The notes under the pieces were generated by a model. The model worked only from the letters and a program-made list of their open reading frames with translations, had not been told where the DNA came from and made no database searches. DNA of 64,000 bases from JAGVPT01 sp963827085 (lineage in GTDB: Bacteria > Bacteroidota > Ignavibacteria > UBA10030 > UBA8401), in contig CAWGZY010000001.1 of assembly GCA_963827085.1 (NCBI GenBank), forward strand, positions 124,001 to 188,000, given 5' to 3'. Shown one piece after another: positions 41,638 to 50,266 of the stretch; position 1 is the first letter of the stretch; every line of letters begins with the position of its first letter. Both the position numbers and the translations under genes were made by a program.

Positions 41638-43419
41638 CTACGAGCTCAGCACTTCCCACCCTCGTTTATTGATTCTGTAATAAATGATCCCGCCGAAAAT
41701 GAACCCGATTGTGAGAAGGCCTATCCCGGTAGACATGCTTCCTAAAATTATTTTACCCGTTCCGAAAAGAAAGGCGTAGATCATAATGACGCCGCTTATC
41801 CAGTTCACAAGGTTGAAGATGCCATCCTTTTGAGGAACGATGTCGGTCGCTTCGGCTGCTATCGGTTTCCACATCGTTGGGTTGGGACGGACACGGCGGT
41901 AGAAGGAAAGTAATTTTTCCCGGGGTTCGGGTAGTGTCAGAAATGTCACTGAAAGCCAGACGGCCGTTGTCGCTGTCACTGTGATGAGAAGAAGGTAAGC
42001 GAATTCTTTCGGTTCGCCTTCGTTGAGATGAAAAGCAAATTGAAGTATCATCGACATGACGAATGCCGCGATCATCGCCGAGATTTCGCTCCACGCATTG
42101 ATGCGCCACCAGAACCAGCGGAGGATATAAACGAGGCCTGTTCCCGCGCCGACTGCCATCAAAAATCTCCATGCATTGCCGATTGAATCCATATAGAATG
42201 TGACGACGGCAGAAAGAATCATCAGCAGCATCGTGATGACTTGCGAGACAGCGACGTAGTGTTTCTCGTTTTTGTTCGGCCTCCAGAAACGGCGGTAGAC
42301 ATCGTTTACGAGATAGCTCGCCCCCCAGTTCAGCTGCGTGCCGATCGTGGACATGTACGCTGCCGCAAACGCAGCCAGCATCAGGCCGCGCAGGTATGCC
42401 GGCAGATCCGAGATAAGAATGCGAATGTAGCCCGATTCGGGATCCGCTTGAAACGCCGGATCGTGTTGGTAACGGACTACTGCAACGAGTCCGACCAAAA
42501 TCCACGGCCAGGGGCGTATTGCGTAATGCGCCACGTTAAACCATAGGGTTGCAAGGAGGGAGTGCTTCTCGTTTTTTGCAGAGAAGATTCGCTGAGCAAT
42601 ATACCCGCCTCCTCCCGGTTCTGCTCCCGGATACCACGATGCCCACCAGTTCACGGCAATGAAAACGAAGAATGTTATCAGCGGCATCCATGCCGAATTG
42701 ATGTCTGGGACAAATGACAGAATCGATCCTTGCGATCCTCGCGTCTCGTCAATTGTATGAAGCTGTACGACCATTGCATGCATACCTCCCGTCGCATTAA
42801 TCGCGAAGACGGCGAGCAGGATGACCATCCCCATCTTCAAAGCAAACTGGAATAAGTCCGTCCACAACACGCCCCACAAGCCCGACAGCGTTGAGATTGA
42901 TGCGGTAATGAACATGATGGCAATCGCGATAACGAGCGCTTCAATTTTTGAAATTCCAAGTGCCAGCATCATGATTTTGACGATGGCGAGGTTCACCCAT
43001 CCCAAAATAATCAGGTTGATCGGCAGTCCGAGGTACACGGCGCGGAACCAGCGAAGAAACGTTGCAGGTTTCCCCGAATACCGAATCTCGGCAAATTCCA
43101 CGTCGGTGAGCACGCCTGCGCGCCGCCACAGTTTGGCGAAAAAGAATACGGTAAGCATTCCACTGAACGCCATGCTCCACCAAATCCAGTTGCCGGCGAT
43201 GCCGTTTCTTGCGACTAGGCCGGTGACCACCAGCGGGGTATCGGCGGCGAATGTCGTTGCAACCATCGATGTGCCGGCAAGCCACCACGAGACGTTTCTT
43301 CCAGAGATAAAAAAATCGCTGACACTTTTCGTCGCACGCTTGCGGAGGAAAAGGGCAACTGCAAGGTTAATCGCGAAGTAAAGGGCGATCACAATCAAAT
43401 CTATTATAGTCAGCTGCAT
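41638..43419 (-). CDS. sodium:solute symporter family transporter
   Basis: A 593-aa inner-membrane transporter of the SSS family with 13-15 hydrophobic spans. The N-terminus begins with the typical IDLIVIALYFAINLAVALFL span and the FFISGRNVSWWLAGTSMVAT motif, which forms part of the Na+ site. A GEPxxGGGYIAQRIFSAKNE-like segment (here AEPGGGGYIAQRIFSAKNE) and FAAAYMSTIGTQLNWGASYL follow. The solute (sugar, amino acid or other) is not clear. AGGAG precedes the ATG. The stop TAG falls inside GTAGGTGTAG, a REP-like sequence (read on the minus strand). Confidence 0.88.
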   Translation of the reverse strand: MQLTIIDLIVIALYFAINLAVALFLRKRATKSVSDFFISGRNVSWWLAGTSMVATTFAADTPLVVTGLVARNGIAGNWIWWSMAFSGMLTVFFFAKLWRRAGVLTDVEFAEIRYSGKPATFLRWFRAVYLGLPINLIILGWVNLAIVKIMMLALGISKIEALVIAIAIMFITASISTLSGLWGVLWTDLFQFALKMGMVILLAVFAINATGGMHAMVVQLHTIDETRGSQGSILSFVPDINSAWMPLITFFVFIAVNWWASWYPGAEPGGGGYIAQRIFSAKNEKHSLLATLWFNVAHYAIRPWPWILVGLVAVVRYQHDPAFQADPESGYIRILISDLPAYLRGLMLAAFAAAYMSTIGTQLNWGASYLVNDVYRRFWRPNKNEKHYVAVSQVITMLLMILSAVVTFYMDSIGNAWRFLMAVGAGTGLVYILRWFWWRINAWSEISAMIAAFVMSMILQFAFHLNEGEPKEFAYLLLITVTATTAVWLSVTFLTLPEPREKLLSFYRRVRPNPTMWKPIAAEATDIVPQKDGIFNLVNWISGVIMIYAFLFGTGKIILGSMSTGIGLLTIGFIFGGIIYYRINKRGWEVLSS

Positions 43420-43877
43420 CGAAAACTCCTGCGAATGGGGTATGATAAGCGATTCGAGACATCCGCCAAATTTTCTCGCGCCACGCCGCTGGCGAAGCCA
43501 TCCCCTTGGAATTTTGCGCGAGCAGTACTTTTGGAATTATTCAGAAGTCTCAATTCGGAACATCTGAAAAATTGTTTCGCGCTAAGCCGTTAAGGCGCGA
43601 AGGATCTGTTTTAGAATCATTTTGCAACTTTGCGTCTGGCAAGCCATCCCCTTGGAATTTTGCGCGAGCAGTACTTTTGGGATTATTCAGAAGTCTCAGT
43701 TCGTAATTTTGGTGCACGATCAAAGCAACGGCAGAAAAATGAGGACTCATGAGAGGATTTTTTTTGGCGACGGGAGTTCAGTGAACTACGGCGGGTTTAA
43801 TGCAACGCATTTTCTCGGCATCAGCGAAGAAGGCGGCATGCAATTGGAGATTGCAGAAAACAAGGGGATAGAATGCT
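43420..43877. other. intergenic region with a duplicated repeat
   Basis: This 458-base stretch holds the 66-base direct repeat and the copy of the interspersed repeat described next. An ATG at 43739 opens a 52-codon reading (MRTHERIFFGDGSSVNYGG, then FNATHFLGISEEGGM) to 43897 that cannot be confirmed. No other gene is visible. Confidence 0.5.
43491..43703. repeat. 66-base direct repeat and interspersed repeat copy B
   Basis: The blocks 43491-43556 and 43638-43703 are near-identical (GCCATCCCCTTGGAATTTTG followed by CGCGAGCAGTACTTTTGG and ATTATTCAGAAGTCTCA). The interval 43560-43696 also parallels the repeat at 4942-5056 (ACATCTGAAA, AAGCCG, AAGGCGC, ATCATTTTGC, CTTTGCGTCT, TTATTCAGAAGTCT). 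The local duplication therefore arose within a dispersed element. Confidence 0.82.
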
Positions 43878-44210
43878 TCACTCTTTCGTCGCTTTAGCAA
43901 CGGTATCGAATATTGGAAAAACGCGGTCGAGCTGGGAAATTTTAAGAAGTGCCATAACTTTCTTGTGCACGCCAACGAGGATGACCTTGCCCCCGTGCCC
44001 GCGCATCTGGCGTTCAGCGATGAGGAGGGCGCTCAATCCGCTGCTGTCGCAAAACTCGACATCGGTCAAATCCACCACGAGCGATTTAAGAGTGGGGCGG
44101 CAGAGAAGGATAAATTCCCCTTTCAACTCCGGCGAGACCGAAACGTCGAGTTTCCGTTCCTTTATCTTGATGACCGTTTGCTGCGTATTCTTTGTAATGT
44201 CAAACTTCAT
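43878..44210 (-). CDS. STAS-domain anti-sigma factor antagonist
   Basis: A 110-aa single STAS domain protein of the SpoIIAA/RsbV type. Its phosphorylatable serine lies in the FCDSSGLSALLIAE loop (Ser56 or Ser57), flanked by LVVDLTDVEF. In partner switching it is phosphorylated by an anti-sigma kinase and restored by a SpoIIE-type phosphatase; such a phosphatase is encoded at 15189-16295. GGAGGT lies before the ATG. The next gene upstream ends 18 bases away. Confidence 0.9.
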   Translation of the reverse strand: MKFDITKNTQQTVIKIKERKLDVSVSPELKGEFILLCRPTLKSLVVDLTDVEFCDSSGLSALLIAERQMRGHGGKVILVGVHKKVMALLKISQLDRVFPIFDTVAKATKE

Positions 44211-44228
44211 TGGACCTCCAACGCTCCG

Positions 44229-44768
44229 TCAAAACATTGCCATGGTGCGCAACAACTGCTCGAAGCTTCGCTGCGGACTCTTTTCGTGGGATGTCTTCAA
44301 CTGAAAATTGTAGAACTTGTCGCCGTTTTCTTTCACGAAGCCGACTTTCAACGCTGCGTTCGCGCTGCGGCAGAGGTATGCAGCGTGAAGAACCATCGGG
44401 AGGTTGAGGTCGAAGACGACGTCGTATTTTTGGCGGCTGAGCTTTTGCACTGCCTTCTTCTTGGGAAGATAGAAAAAACTGATATTATCTTTTGTCATCG
44501 GAAAAACGTCGCAATGAGCCAGCGAACTCGAGAGGTCGCGAAAAGAATCGTAGATCACGATAGTCAATTTGTCCCCGCGGAATTTATTCTGCAGCGACGT
44601 CAGTAACGGAATCGCCAGCGCACGGTGCTCGCTGTCTTCAGGAGCTATTACGAGAGCAGTGCGCGCTTCGGAATACAATTTTGTGAATTCCGTCTGCGGA
44701 TAATTATGCTTGCGAAAATGAAACCCCGCAAGAGCCATCCCGATCCGCATCCGTAAGGATTCCAGCAT
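44229..44768 (-). CDS. hypothetical protein, possibly DUF6913-like
   Basis: A 179-aa soluble protein. A Rossmann-like arrangement is suggested by ARTALVIAPEDSEHRALAIP, DKLTIVIYDSF and KYDVVFDLNLPMVLHAAYL, followed by ALKVGFVKENGDKFYNFQLK. The pattern (D-V/L-FDLN followed by a Ser/Ala-rich helix and a K-VG turn) recalls small Bacteroidota proteins of the DUF6913 type or the N-terminal half of GT9 heptosyltransferases, but I am not sure of either. ATG 44768 (MLESLRMRIG) is preferred over TTG 44801. It precedes the STAS gene by 18 bases and may be co-transcribed. Confidence 0.65.
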   Translation of the reverse strand: MLESLRMRIGMALAGFHFRKHNYPQTEFTKLYSEARTALVIAPEDSEHRALAIPLLTSLQNKFRGDKLTIVIYDSFRDLSSSLAHCDVFPMTKDNISFFYLPKKKAVQKLSRQKYDVVFDLNLPMVLHAAYLCRSANAALKVGFVKENGDKFYNFQLKTSHEKSPQRSFEQLLRTMAMF

Positions 44769-44841
44769 AATAAATTCGTTGCTCTTTCTCTGGCTGATCA
44801 AAGTTGCAAAAGGTTTATCTTAAAAGCAAGCCGTGCATAAA

Positions 44842-44917
44842 GATGTAGGACGCTTTGCTGATTGCCTTGCTAAATATTTTAGATGAATGTTGGCATAAGT
44901 ACGAAGTGTCCTACATC
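44842..44917. repeat. REP pair (BIME-like) at the ligA stop
   Basis: GATGTAGGAC at 44842-44851 and GTCCTACATC at 44908-44917 form 10-base perfect arms separated by 56 bases. The inner ends continue GCTTTG and CGAAGT, as in the RAYT-flanking REPs. The element abuts the ligA stop codon, whose first base (on the minus strand, position 44919) lies just outside. Confidence 0.8.
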
Positions 44918-46941
44918 TACAATGCGAGCATTTTTTGAAATTCTTTTTCGTCGACCGTCTTCACGCCAAGCTCGACCGCTTTATCAAACTTCGACCCGGC
45001 GTCCGTTCCGACAACGACGAAATCGGTTTTCGTGCTTACGCTCGACGTTACCTTCCCTCCGAGCGATTCTATTTTTTCTTTCGCTTCTTCGCGGGTCATG
45101 GAATGTAATCCCCCCGTGAGCACGAATGTTTTTCCGGCAAAAGGCTGTGTGGAAGATTCTTTCTTCTCGGATTTCAATGTGACGCCGGCCCGCTGCAGCT
45201 TCTTCACGAGCTCTTTTGTATGCCGTTCCTTGAAGAAACGGACGACGCTTTCCGCGATGCGCGGCCCGATGCCTTCGACATGTTCCAGCTCTTCTTGAGA
45301 CGCACTCTGGAGGTTCTCAATAGAGTCGAACGAATCGGCAAGCAGTTTTGCAACTCCCGCACCGACATAGCGGATGCCGAGGGCAAATAGCACCTTATGA
45401 AACGGCTGCCGCTTACTCTGAGCGATTGCATCAATCAAGTTCTGTGCGCTTTTTTCCCCCATGCGTTCGAGCGGAACGATCTGCTTTTTCTTCAAAGAAT
45501 AAATATCGGCGAGGGTATGGATGAGCTGCTCATGTACCAGCAAGTCAATCACTGCTTCACCAAGACCTTCAATATCCATCGCGCCGCGATGGGCAAAATG
45601 TTCTATCCGTCCGCGGACCTGTGCAGGGCATTCAGAATTTTCGCAATAGTATGCTGCTTCGCCGCTGGGGCGGTAAATTCTTGAGCCGCATATCGGACAC
45701 TCTTTCGGCATGACGAAAGGTTTGGAGCCCTTCTCGCGTTTGGCGGTGTTTACCGCGCTCACTTTCGGGATGACATCGCCCCCTTTTTCAACGACGACGG
45801 TGTCGCCCACGCGCAAGTCGAGTTCCTTAATATAATCTTCATTATGAAGCGTGGCGCGGCTGACCGTTGTGCCTCCGACAAATGTCGGTTCGAGTTCGGC
45901 GACCGGCGTTATTGTACCCACGCGCCCCACCTGCAGCGTTATGCCTTTCAATTTTGTTTCAACTTTTTGGGCGGGAAATTTGTAGGCGATAGCCCACCGG
46001 GGACTTTTTGCAACGGCACCGAGCGCATCCTGCTGGCGGATCGAATCGACCTTTACGACGACGCCGTCGATGTCGTACGGCAGACTTTCGCGCCGTTCTT
46101 TCCATTCATCACAAAAATTTTTGACATCGCGGATCGTTTTGCACAATCGGATGTGCTCGTTGACCACAAAACCCATTTTTTTAAGAAGCCCAAGATTCTC
46201 GTAGTGGCTTTGTAACGGCATACCGTCGGAGCGGAGGAAATATGAAAACATGTTGAGCCGCCGTGTCGCCACGATTTTCGGGTCCTGCAGCTTCAATGTT
46301 CCGGAGGTCGAGTTCCGGGCGTTGACAAAAAGTTTTTCTCCGGCCAGTTCCCGTTCGGCATTCATTCTCTCAAAATCCTTTTTCTGCATGTAGATTTCGC
46401 CGCGCACTTCAAAATTGACCAGCCGGGTGCCTGTTGGATTGGTGCGAAGGGGAATGGAGCGGATGGTCCTGAGGTTGTTGGTAATCTCATCCCCCTGAAT
46501 TCCGTCTCCCCGCGTCGCGCCCTGAATGAAGATTCCATTCTCATACTTAATGCTGATCGCGACTCCGTCAATTTTCAACTCTGCAACGTAGCGGTACGGT
46601 TCATGCTGCAGCAGCGCATCGACCCTCCGGTCGAAGTCGATCAATTCTTCTTCGGAATACGTGTTGGCCAGGCTGAGCATTGGAACACTGTGTGTAACGG
46701 TAGAAAATTCTTTCGTCGGCTGACCGCCAACGCGCTGAGTCGGTGAATCGGGTGTTTTCAGCTCGGGGAATTGCACTTCAAGGTCGGCAAGCTCGTGCAT
46801 CAGCAGGTCGTACTTCTCGTCCGAGATCGTCGGTTCCGCAAGGACGTAATACTTGTAATCGTGCTCCCGGATTTTTTCGGAAAGCTCCTGAACGCGGCGG
46901 CGCGCATCGTTGTCCGGAGAAATGGATTTCCGCGCTTTCAT
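44917..46941 (-). CDS. ligA: NAD+-dependent DNA ligase
   Basis: A 674-aa replicative ligase. In order: the Ia domain with YxxD; the adenylation domain with Lys123 in AELKIDGVAIS; the OB fold; the zinc finger CPICG...CENSECPAQ near 410-435; helix-hairpin-helix repeats (LEHVEGIGPRIAESV); and a C-terminal BRCT domain from about 595 (GKTFVLTGGLHSMTREEAKE). The ATG follows the stop of the RodZ-like gene by one base, so the two are coupled. The TAG stop lies at the edge of a REP pair. Confidence 0.97.
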   Translation of the reverse strand: MKARKSISPDNDARRRVQELSEKIREHDYKYYVLAEPTISDEKYDLLMHELADLEVQFPELKTPDSPTQRVGGQPTKEFSTVTHSVPMLSLANTYSEEELIDFDRRVDALLQHEPYRYVAELKIDGVAISIKYENGIFIQGATRGDGIQGDEITNNLRTIRSIPLRTNPTGTRLVNFEVRGEIYMQKKDFERMNAERELAGEKLFVNARNSTSGTLKLQDPKIVATRRLNMFSYFLRSDGMPLQSHYENLGLLKKMGFVVNEHIRLCKTIRDVKNFCDEWKERRESLPYDIDGVVVKVDSIRQQDALGAVAKSPRWAIAYKFPAQKVETKLKGITLQVGRVGTITPVAELEPTFVGGTTVSRATLHNEDYIKELDLRVGDTVVVEKGGDVIPKVSAVNTAKREKGSKPFVMPKECPICGSRIYRPSGEAAYYCENSECPAQVRGRIEHFAHRGAMDIEGLGEAVIDLLVHEQLIHTLADIYSLKKKQIVPLERMGEKSAQNLIDAIAQSKRQPFHKVLFALGIRYVGAGVAKLLADSFDSIENLQSASQEELEHVEGIGPRIAESVVRFFKERHTKELVKKLQRAGVTLKSEKKESSTQPFAGKTFVLTGGLHSMTREEAKEKIESLGGKVTSSVSTKTDFVVVGTDAGSKFDKAVELGVKTVDEKEFQKMLAL

Positions 46942-46942
46942 G

Positions 46943-47773
46943 TCAGTGTTTCGATTTCAGATACTCGGCGGTGAGGATGACGTTCCGGACGACGGCCCCG
47001 CGTTTTCCGAACCTGCCGATGTCCGTCCCGTTCAGCGTAAAACGGATGCCGCCGGCGTTTCCAAGAGAAAGCCTGAACTGTTTTGATGCCACCCATGTCC
47101 GTGAAACCTCCGGCGGCAGGATGATATTCTGGGAAGGTGCGTTGTCTTTGCCGATGCTGATCCACACTGAATCAACCGTCACCGCCCTCAGGGTCAACGA
47201 ATCTTTTTTTGTTGCGGCCTGGGGGACGGCAGACGTATCGAGCTGCGCTTTTTGAGGAAGAATCTGCTTTTCCTGTTCTTTCACGACTTCCTGGAACGGG
47301 GTCTCTTGCGCTATCGGCGATTTCGTTTCCTGCGTTGCATAGTCGTACACAAAATAGATAAGAACAACGGCGACAATCACCGCGCCGACAACAACAGCGA
47401 CCGTTCGGTTGTCGTTCTGCCGCAGGTATTCCGGTTTCCCTCCTGGCCGCGCTGATCCTGTGCCGCTTTGATCCGGAAGCGAGGGAAGTGCGGCACCACT
47501 CCACCCGGAACCGATCATGGCGCCGTTCTCAACGGAATATTTTCCGCCGACCATAACGTCGAATTTTTTCAAGACCGCTTTCGGTGCCAATCCGACAACG
47601 AGAGCGTACTCGCGGATGAACGCGCGGATGTACGTCTGCGGTAGGATGTCGAAAGATCCTTGTTCAATCGCCTCGAGGTACTTAATGTTGATATGCGTTT
47701 TTTTTGAAATGTCTGCGAGAGAGATGTCTTTTGCGACCCGCTCTTTTTGCAGCTCATCGGAAAAAGTATTCAT
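46943..47773 (-). CDS. RodZ-like helix-turn-helix membrane protein
   Basis: A 276-aa protein with the RodZ layout. The N-terminal HTH (residues 5-75, ISLADISKKTHINIKYLEAI) is followed by a linker, a single membrane span near 125-143 (VAVVVGAVIVAVVLIYFVYD), a proline/glutamine-rich stretch and a C-terminal DUF4115-type beta domain (LTLRAVTVDSVWISIGKDNA to LTAEYLKSKH). RodZ anchors MreB and supports rod shape. The gene directly precedes ligA. The start ATG has weak ribosome-site support. Confidence 0.85.
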   Translation of the reverse strand: MNTFSDELQKERVAKDISLADISKKTHINIKYLEAIEQGSFDILPQTYIRAFIREYALVVGLAPKAVLKKFDVMVGGKYSVENGAMIGSGWSGAALPSLPDQSGTGSARPGGKPEYLRQNDNRTVAVVVGAVIVAVVLIYFVYDYATQETKSPIAQETPFQEVVKEQEKQILPQKAQLDTSAVPQAATKKDSLTLRAVTVDSVWISIGKDNAPSQNIILPPEVSRTWVASKQFRLSLGNAGGIRFTLNGTDIGRFGKRGAVVRNVILTAEYLKSKH

Positions 47774-47852
47774 TGGCGATTATAGTGTTAAAAAAATGCA
47801 GTTGTAACATACGTATTGGCGGATTATTTTTCAACAAAAGAATTGCTGGATC

Positions 47853-50090
47853 TTACGATTTGTGGTTCCTGTCCAACACTTCGCGGATTTTTTTTGAGAG
47901 GTCCTCGATCTGATACGGTTTCTGTAGAAATCCGTCGACTTTTTTTGCGAACGTGTCTTCCCCCAACACAGAGTCGCTGTATCCGCTTGAGATAATCACT
48001 TTTGCATGAGATTTTATTCGCCGAATTTTTTGAAAAACTTCTTTTCCCCCCATTGCCGGCATTGTCATATCGAGGAGTACCAGGTCGATCTTTTTCTTTT
48101 TTGCGAGAATGTCCAGGGCTTCCTTCCCGCCTGGCGATGATTCGACCGTATAGCCGAGGTCCGACAGCATGGCGCTGATTGTCGTGCGCACAATTTCCTC
48201 GTCGTCGACTACTAAAATTGTTTCTTTTCCGCCGACTATTTTTCTCTCCGATCGCACGGTTTTTGACTTGAACGTCTCGGGTAATTTTGGGAGGAGGATG
48301 GAGAATGATGTTCCTTTCCCCGGTTCGCTCTGAACCGAAATGTAGCCTCCATGCGTATTCACGACGCCGTACACCACTGATAATCCGAGGCCGGTTCCTT
48401 TTCCCTGCTCTTTTGTCGTAAAGAAGGGCTCGAACATCTGCTGCTGCACTTCTTTGCTCATTCCGATGCCGCTGTCGACAACTCTCACTGCGATGTAACT
48501 TCCGCTGCGGGTTTCGCCCGACAGCGTACTGCGGTCCTGTTCGGAATATTGAACGGGCGACGTTTCTATTGTCAGCGTCCCGCCGTTCGGCATTGCGTCC
48601 CGTGCATTGATGAAAATATTCAGCATTGCCTGCTGGATTTGTCCCTCGTCGCCGTTCACGATCGCCACTTCTGAAGTAAAATTTGTGACGATGGATATGT
48701 TCGGGCTGACGCTTCGTTCAAAGAGATGGATCGTTTCGGTAAGGATCGCGTGGATGTCAACGGGATGCACCTCGACGTTGCCGCGTCTGGCGAACGTCAG
48801 CAGCTGGCGTGTGAGCGATGCTCCCCGTTTCGCCGCCGTTTCGATGATGTCGACGAAGGGAAACCATTTGTCGTTCTCATTCATTCGGCGGCGCATGATC
48901 GACGATGAGCCGAGAATGGAGGCGAGGATATTGTTGAAGTCGTGCGCGACGCCGCCGGCAAGGTTGCCAATGCTGTCGATTTTCTGCGCCTGCATGATTT
49001 TCTGTTCGAGTTTTTTCTTTTCGGTAATATCGCGGACGACGCAGCGCATCAGCACCGGGAGGTGTTTGTCGTCGTAGACGAGCGACGTGTTAACGCTCAC
49101 GTCGATGATCGCTCCGTCACGCTTTATCATTTGTTCTTCCATCCCTCGGAATTCGTGTCCGTTCTCGAATGCTTTTAACAATGTCTCGAGTACACTGAGC
49201 CGGTACTCCGGCGGATAGAGCTGCGTGAGGGGATGACCGATGATGTCGGTTTTCTGATAGCCGAGCGTCTGCACTTCCGTTTGGTTGCAGCTGATGACGA
49301 GTCCTTCGCGGTTCACGAGGTGGTACATGTCCGGCGAGTGCTCGAACAAATCAGCATACTGCTGTTCCGATTTTCTCAGCCGGTCGAAAAGATGCGCGTT
49401 GTTCAGCGCAACATTGATATGATTGCCGAACGCAGCGATGAGGTCAACCTGCCGTTCAGAAAAGAACCCCTTCACGGTTGTTGCAAGCAGCAACACTCCC
49501 GCAAATTGGTCCGCGGCTCGCAGCGGCACCGATACCCATGATGAAATTCCAGCTCGTAGCACGCTTTCATCGATGAATGATGTACTCGCAAACGTATCCT
49601 CTTTTTGTGTATGGATTTTTTGTATCCACGGGATAAGCTCAATGTTGTCGAGAGCTTTGTCGTTGAAAAAGCTGAACGAGGCGCCGCGCGAATTCCGCAG
49701 CTCCAGCTTTGTATCCACCACGATGTACAGCCAGCCGTATTCCGTCCGGGCAAGCTCGACCACTATCTGAAGTACGTTGCTGAGAAGATAATCGAGGTCG
49801 ATCGATTGGTTCACCGATTCCGCCACGCGGTTCAGCGCTTCAAGTTCTCGCTTCTGCGCTTCGAGCTGTCTTCCGTATTTGAGCGAGAAATAAACGCTCG
49901 CGAAGCCGATGATACCGACGGTGATGATGCTGATGAAGTCGAGCGGAGTGAGTTCCAGGTTCAGGACAATGTTTGCGCTGATGATCGTCACCATGATGAC
50001 GACGACGGCCGTTGAGGCGACAATCTGTGCCTGCTCGACAAGGCCTAAGTTCTGAAAAAACGCCCGCAGTTTTCGGATGAAATGTTTCAT
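47853..50090 (-). CDS. hybrid sensor histidine kinase (GAF-PAS-kinase-receiver)
   Basis: A 745-aa inner-membrane sensor. Two spans lie near 21-45 and 52-72. A GAF-like domain follows (95-240), then a PAS domain (245-360) starting SEQQYADLFEHSPDMYHLV. The kinase core has His383 in GGVAHDFNNILASIL and an ATPase domain with NIFINARDAMPNGG, DSGIGM and GTGLGLSVVYG. The C-terminal receiver has its phosphoacceptor Asp near 669 in LVLLDMTMPAMGG and Lys near 725 in GFLQKPYQ. It would pass phosphate to a separate output protein; a response regulator lies upstream at 50263 beyond a MITE-like element. Confidence 0.93.
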   Translation of the reverse strand: MKHFIRKLRAFFQNLGLVEQAQIVASTAVVVIMVTIISANIVLNLELTPLDFISIITVGIIGFASVYFSLKYGRQLEAQKRELEALNRVAESVNQSIDLDYLLSNVLQIVVELARTEYGWLYIVVDTKLELRNSRGASFSFFNDKALDNIELIPWIQKIHTQKEDTFASTSFIDESVLRAGISSWVSVPLRAADQFAGVLLLATTVKGFFSERQVDLIAAFGNHINVALNNAHLFDRLRKSEQQYADLFEHSPDMYHLVNREGLVISCNQTEVQTLGYQKTDIIGHPLTQLYPPEYRLSVLETLLKAFENGHEFRGMEEQMIKRDGAIIDVSVNTSLVYDDKHLPVLMRCVVRDITEKKKLEQKIMQAQKIDSIGNLAGGVAHDFNNILASILGSSSIMRRRMNENDKWFPFVDIIETAAKRGASLTRQLLTFARRGNVEVHPVDIHAILTETIHLFERSVSPNISIVTNFTSEVAIVNGDEGQIQQAMLNIFINARDAMPNGGTLTIETSPVQYSEQDRSTLSGETRSGSYIAVRVVDSGIGMSKEVQQQMFEPFFTTKEQGKGTGLGLSVVYGVVNTHGGYISVQSEPGKGTSFSILLPKLPETFKSKTVRSERKIVGGKETILVVDDEEIVRTTISAMLSDLGYTVESSPGGKEALDILAKKKKIDLVLLDMTMPAMGGKEVFQKIRRIKSHAKVIISSGYSDSVLGEDTFAKKVDGFLQKPYQIEDLSKKIREVLDRNHKS

Positions 50091-50120
50091 GCCTGAAATG
50101 TGTGCATCATGGATTAGACG

Positions 50121-50266
50121 ATAGTGCCGGTTCTAAAAAGCAAAGTTAAAGTTATCATTCTGTTGCATCAAAGGATTCATCGGCTTCACCTCCAAGGGAA
50201 TTTCCGAAGGGGGCGATTGAGGGGCGGTCGCAACAATACAATATTTATTTTCGGTACTGGCGCTAG
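50121..50266. mobile_element. CTAG-ended MITE-like element, copy 2
   Basis: This 146-base element begins ATAGTGCCGGTTCTAAAAA and ends TACAATATTTATTTTCGGTA-CTGGCGCTAG. Both ends match the element at 10316-10477 (CTAGTGCC...; right arm TACAATATTTATTTTTAGAA...GGCACTAG) with scattered differences. The interior differs from copy 1 and includes CAAAGGATTCATCGGCTTCA. It separates the hybrid kinase from the response regulator. Its right tip supplies the response regulator's TAG stop (50265-50263). Confidence 0.75.

Noticed and set aside
43739..43897. A 52-codon ORF (MRTHERIFFGDGSSVNYGG...)
   Set aside because: It has acceptable composition but no ribosome site, overlaps the 3' end of the STAS gene and follows a repeat; too little to call a gene.
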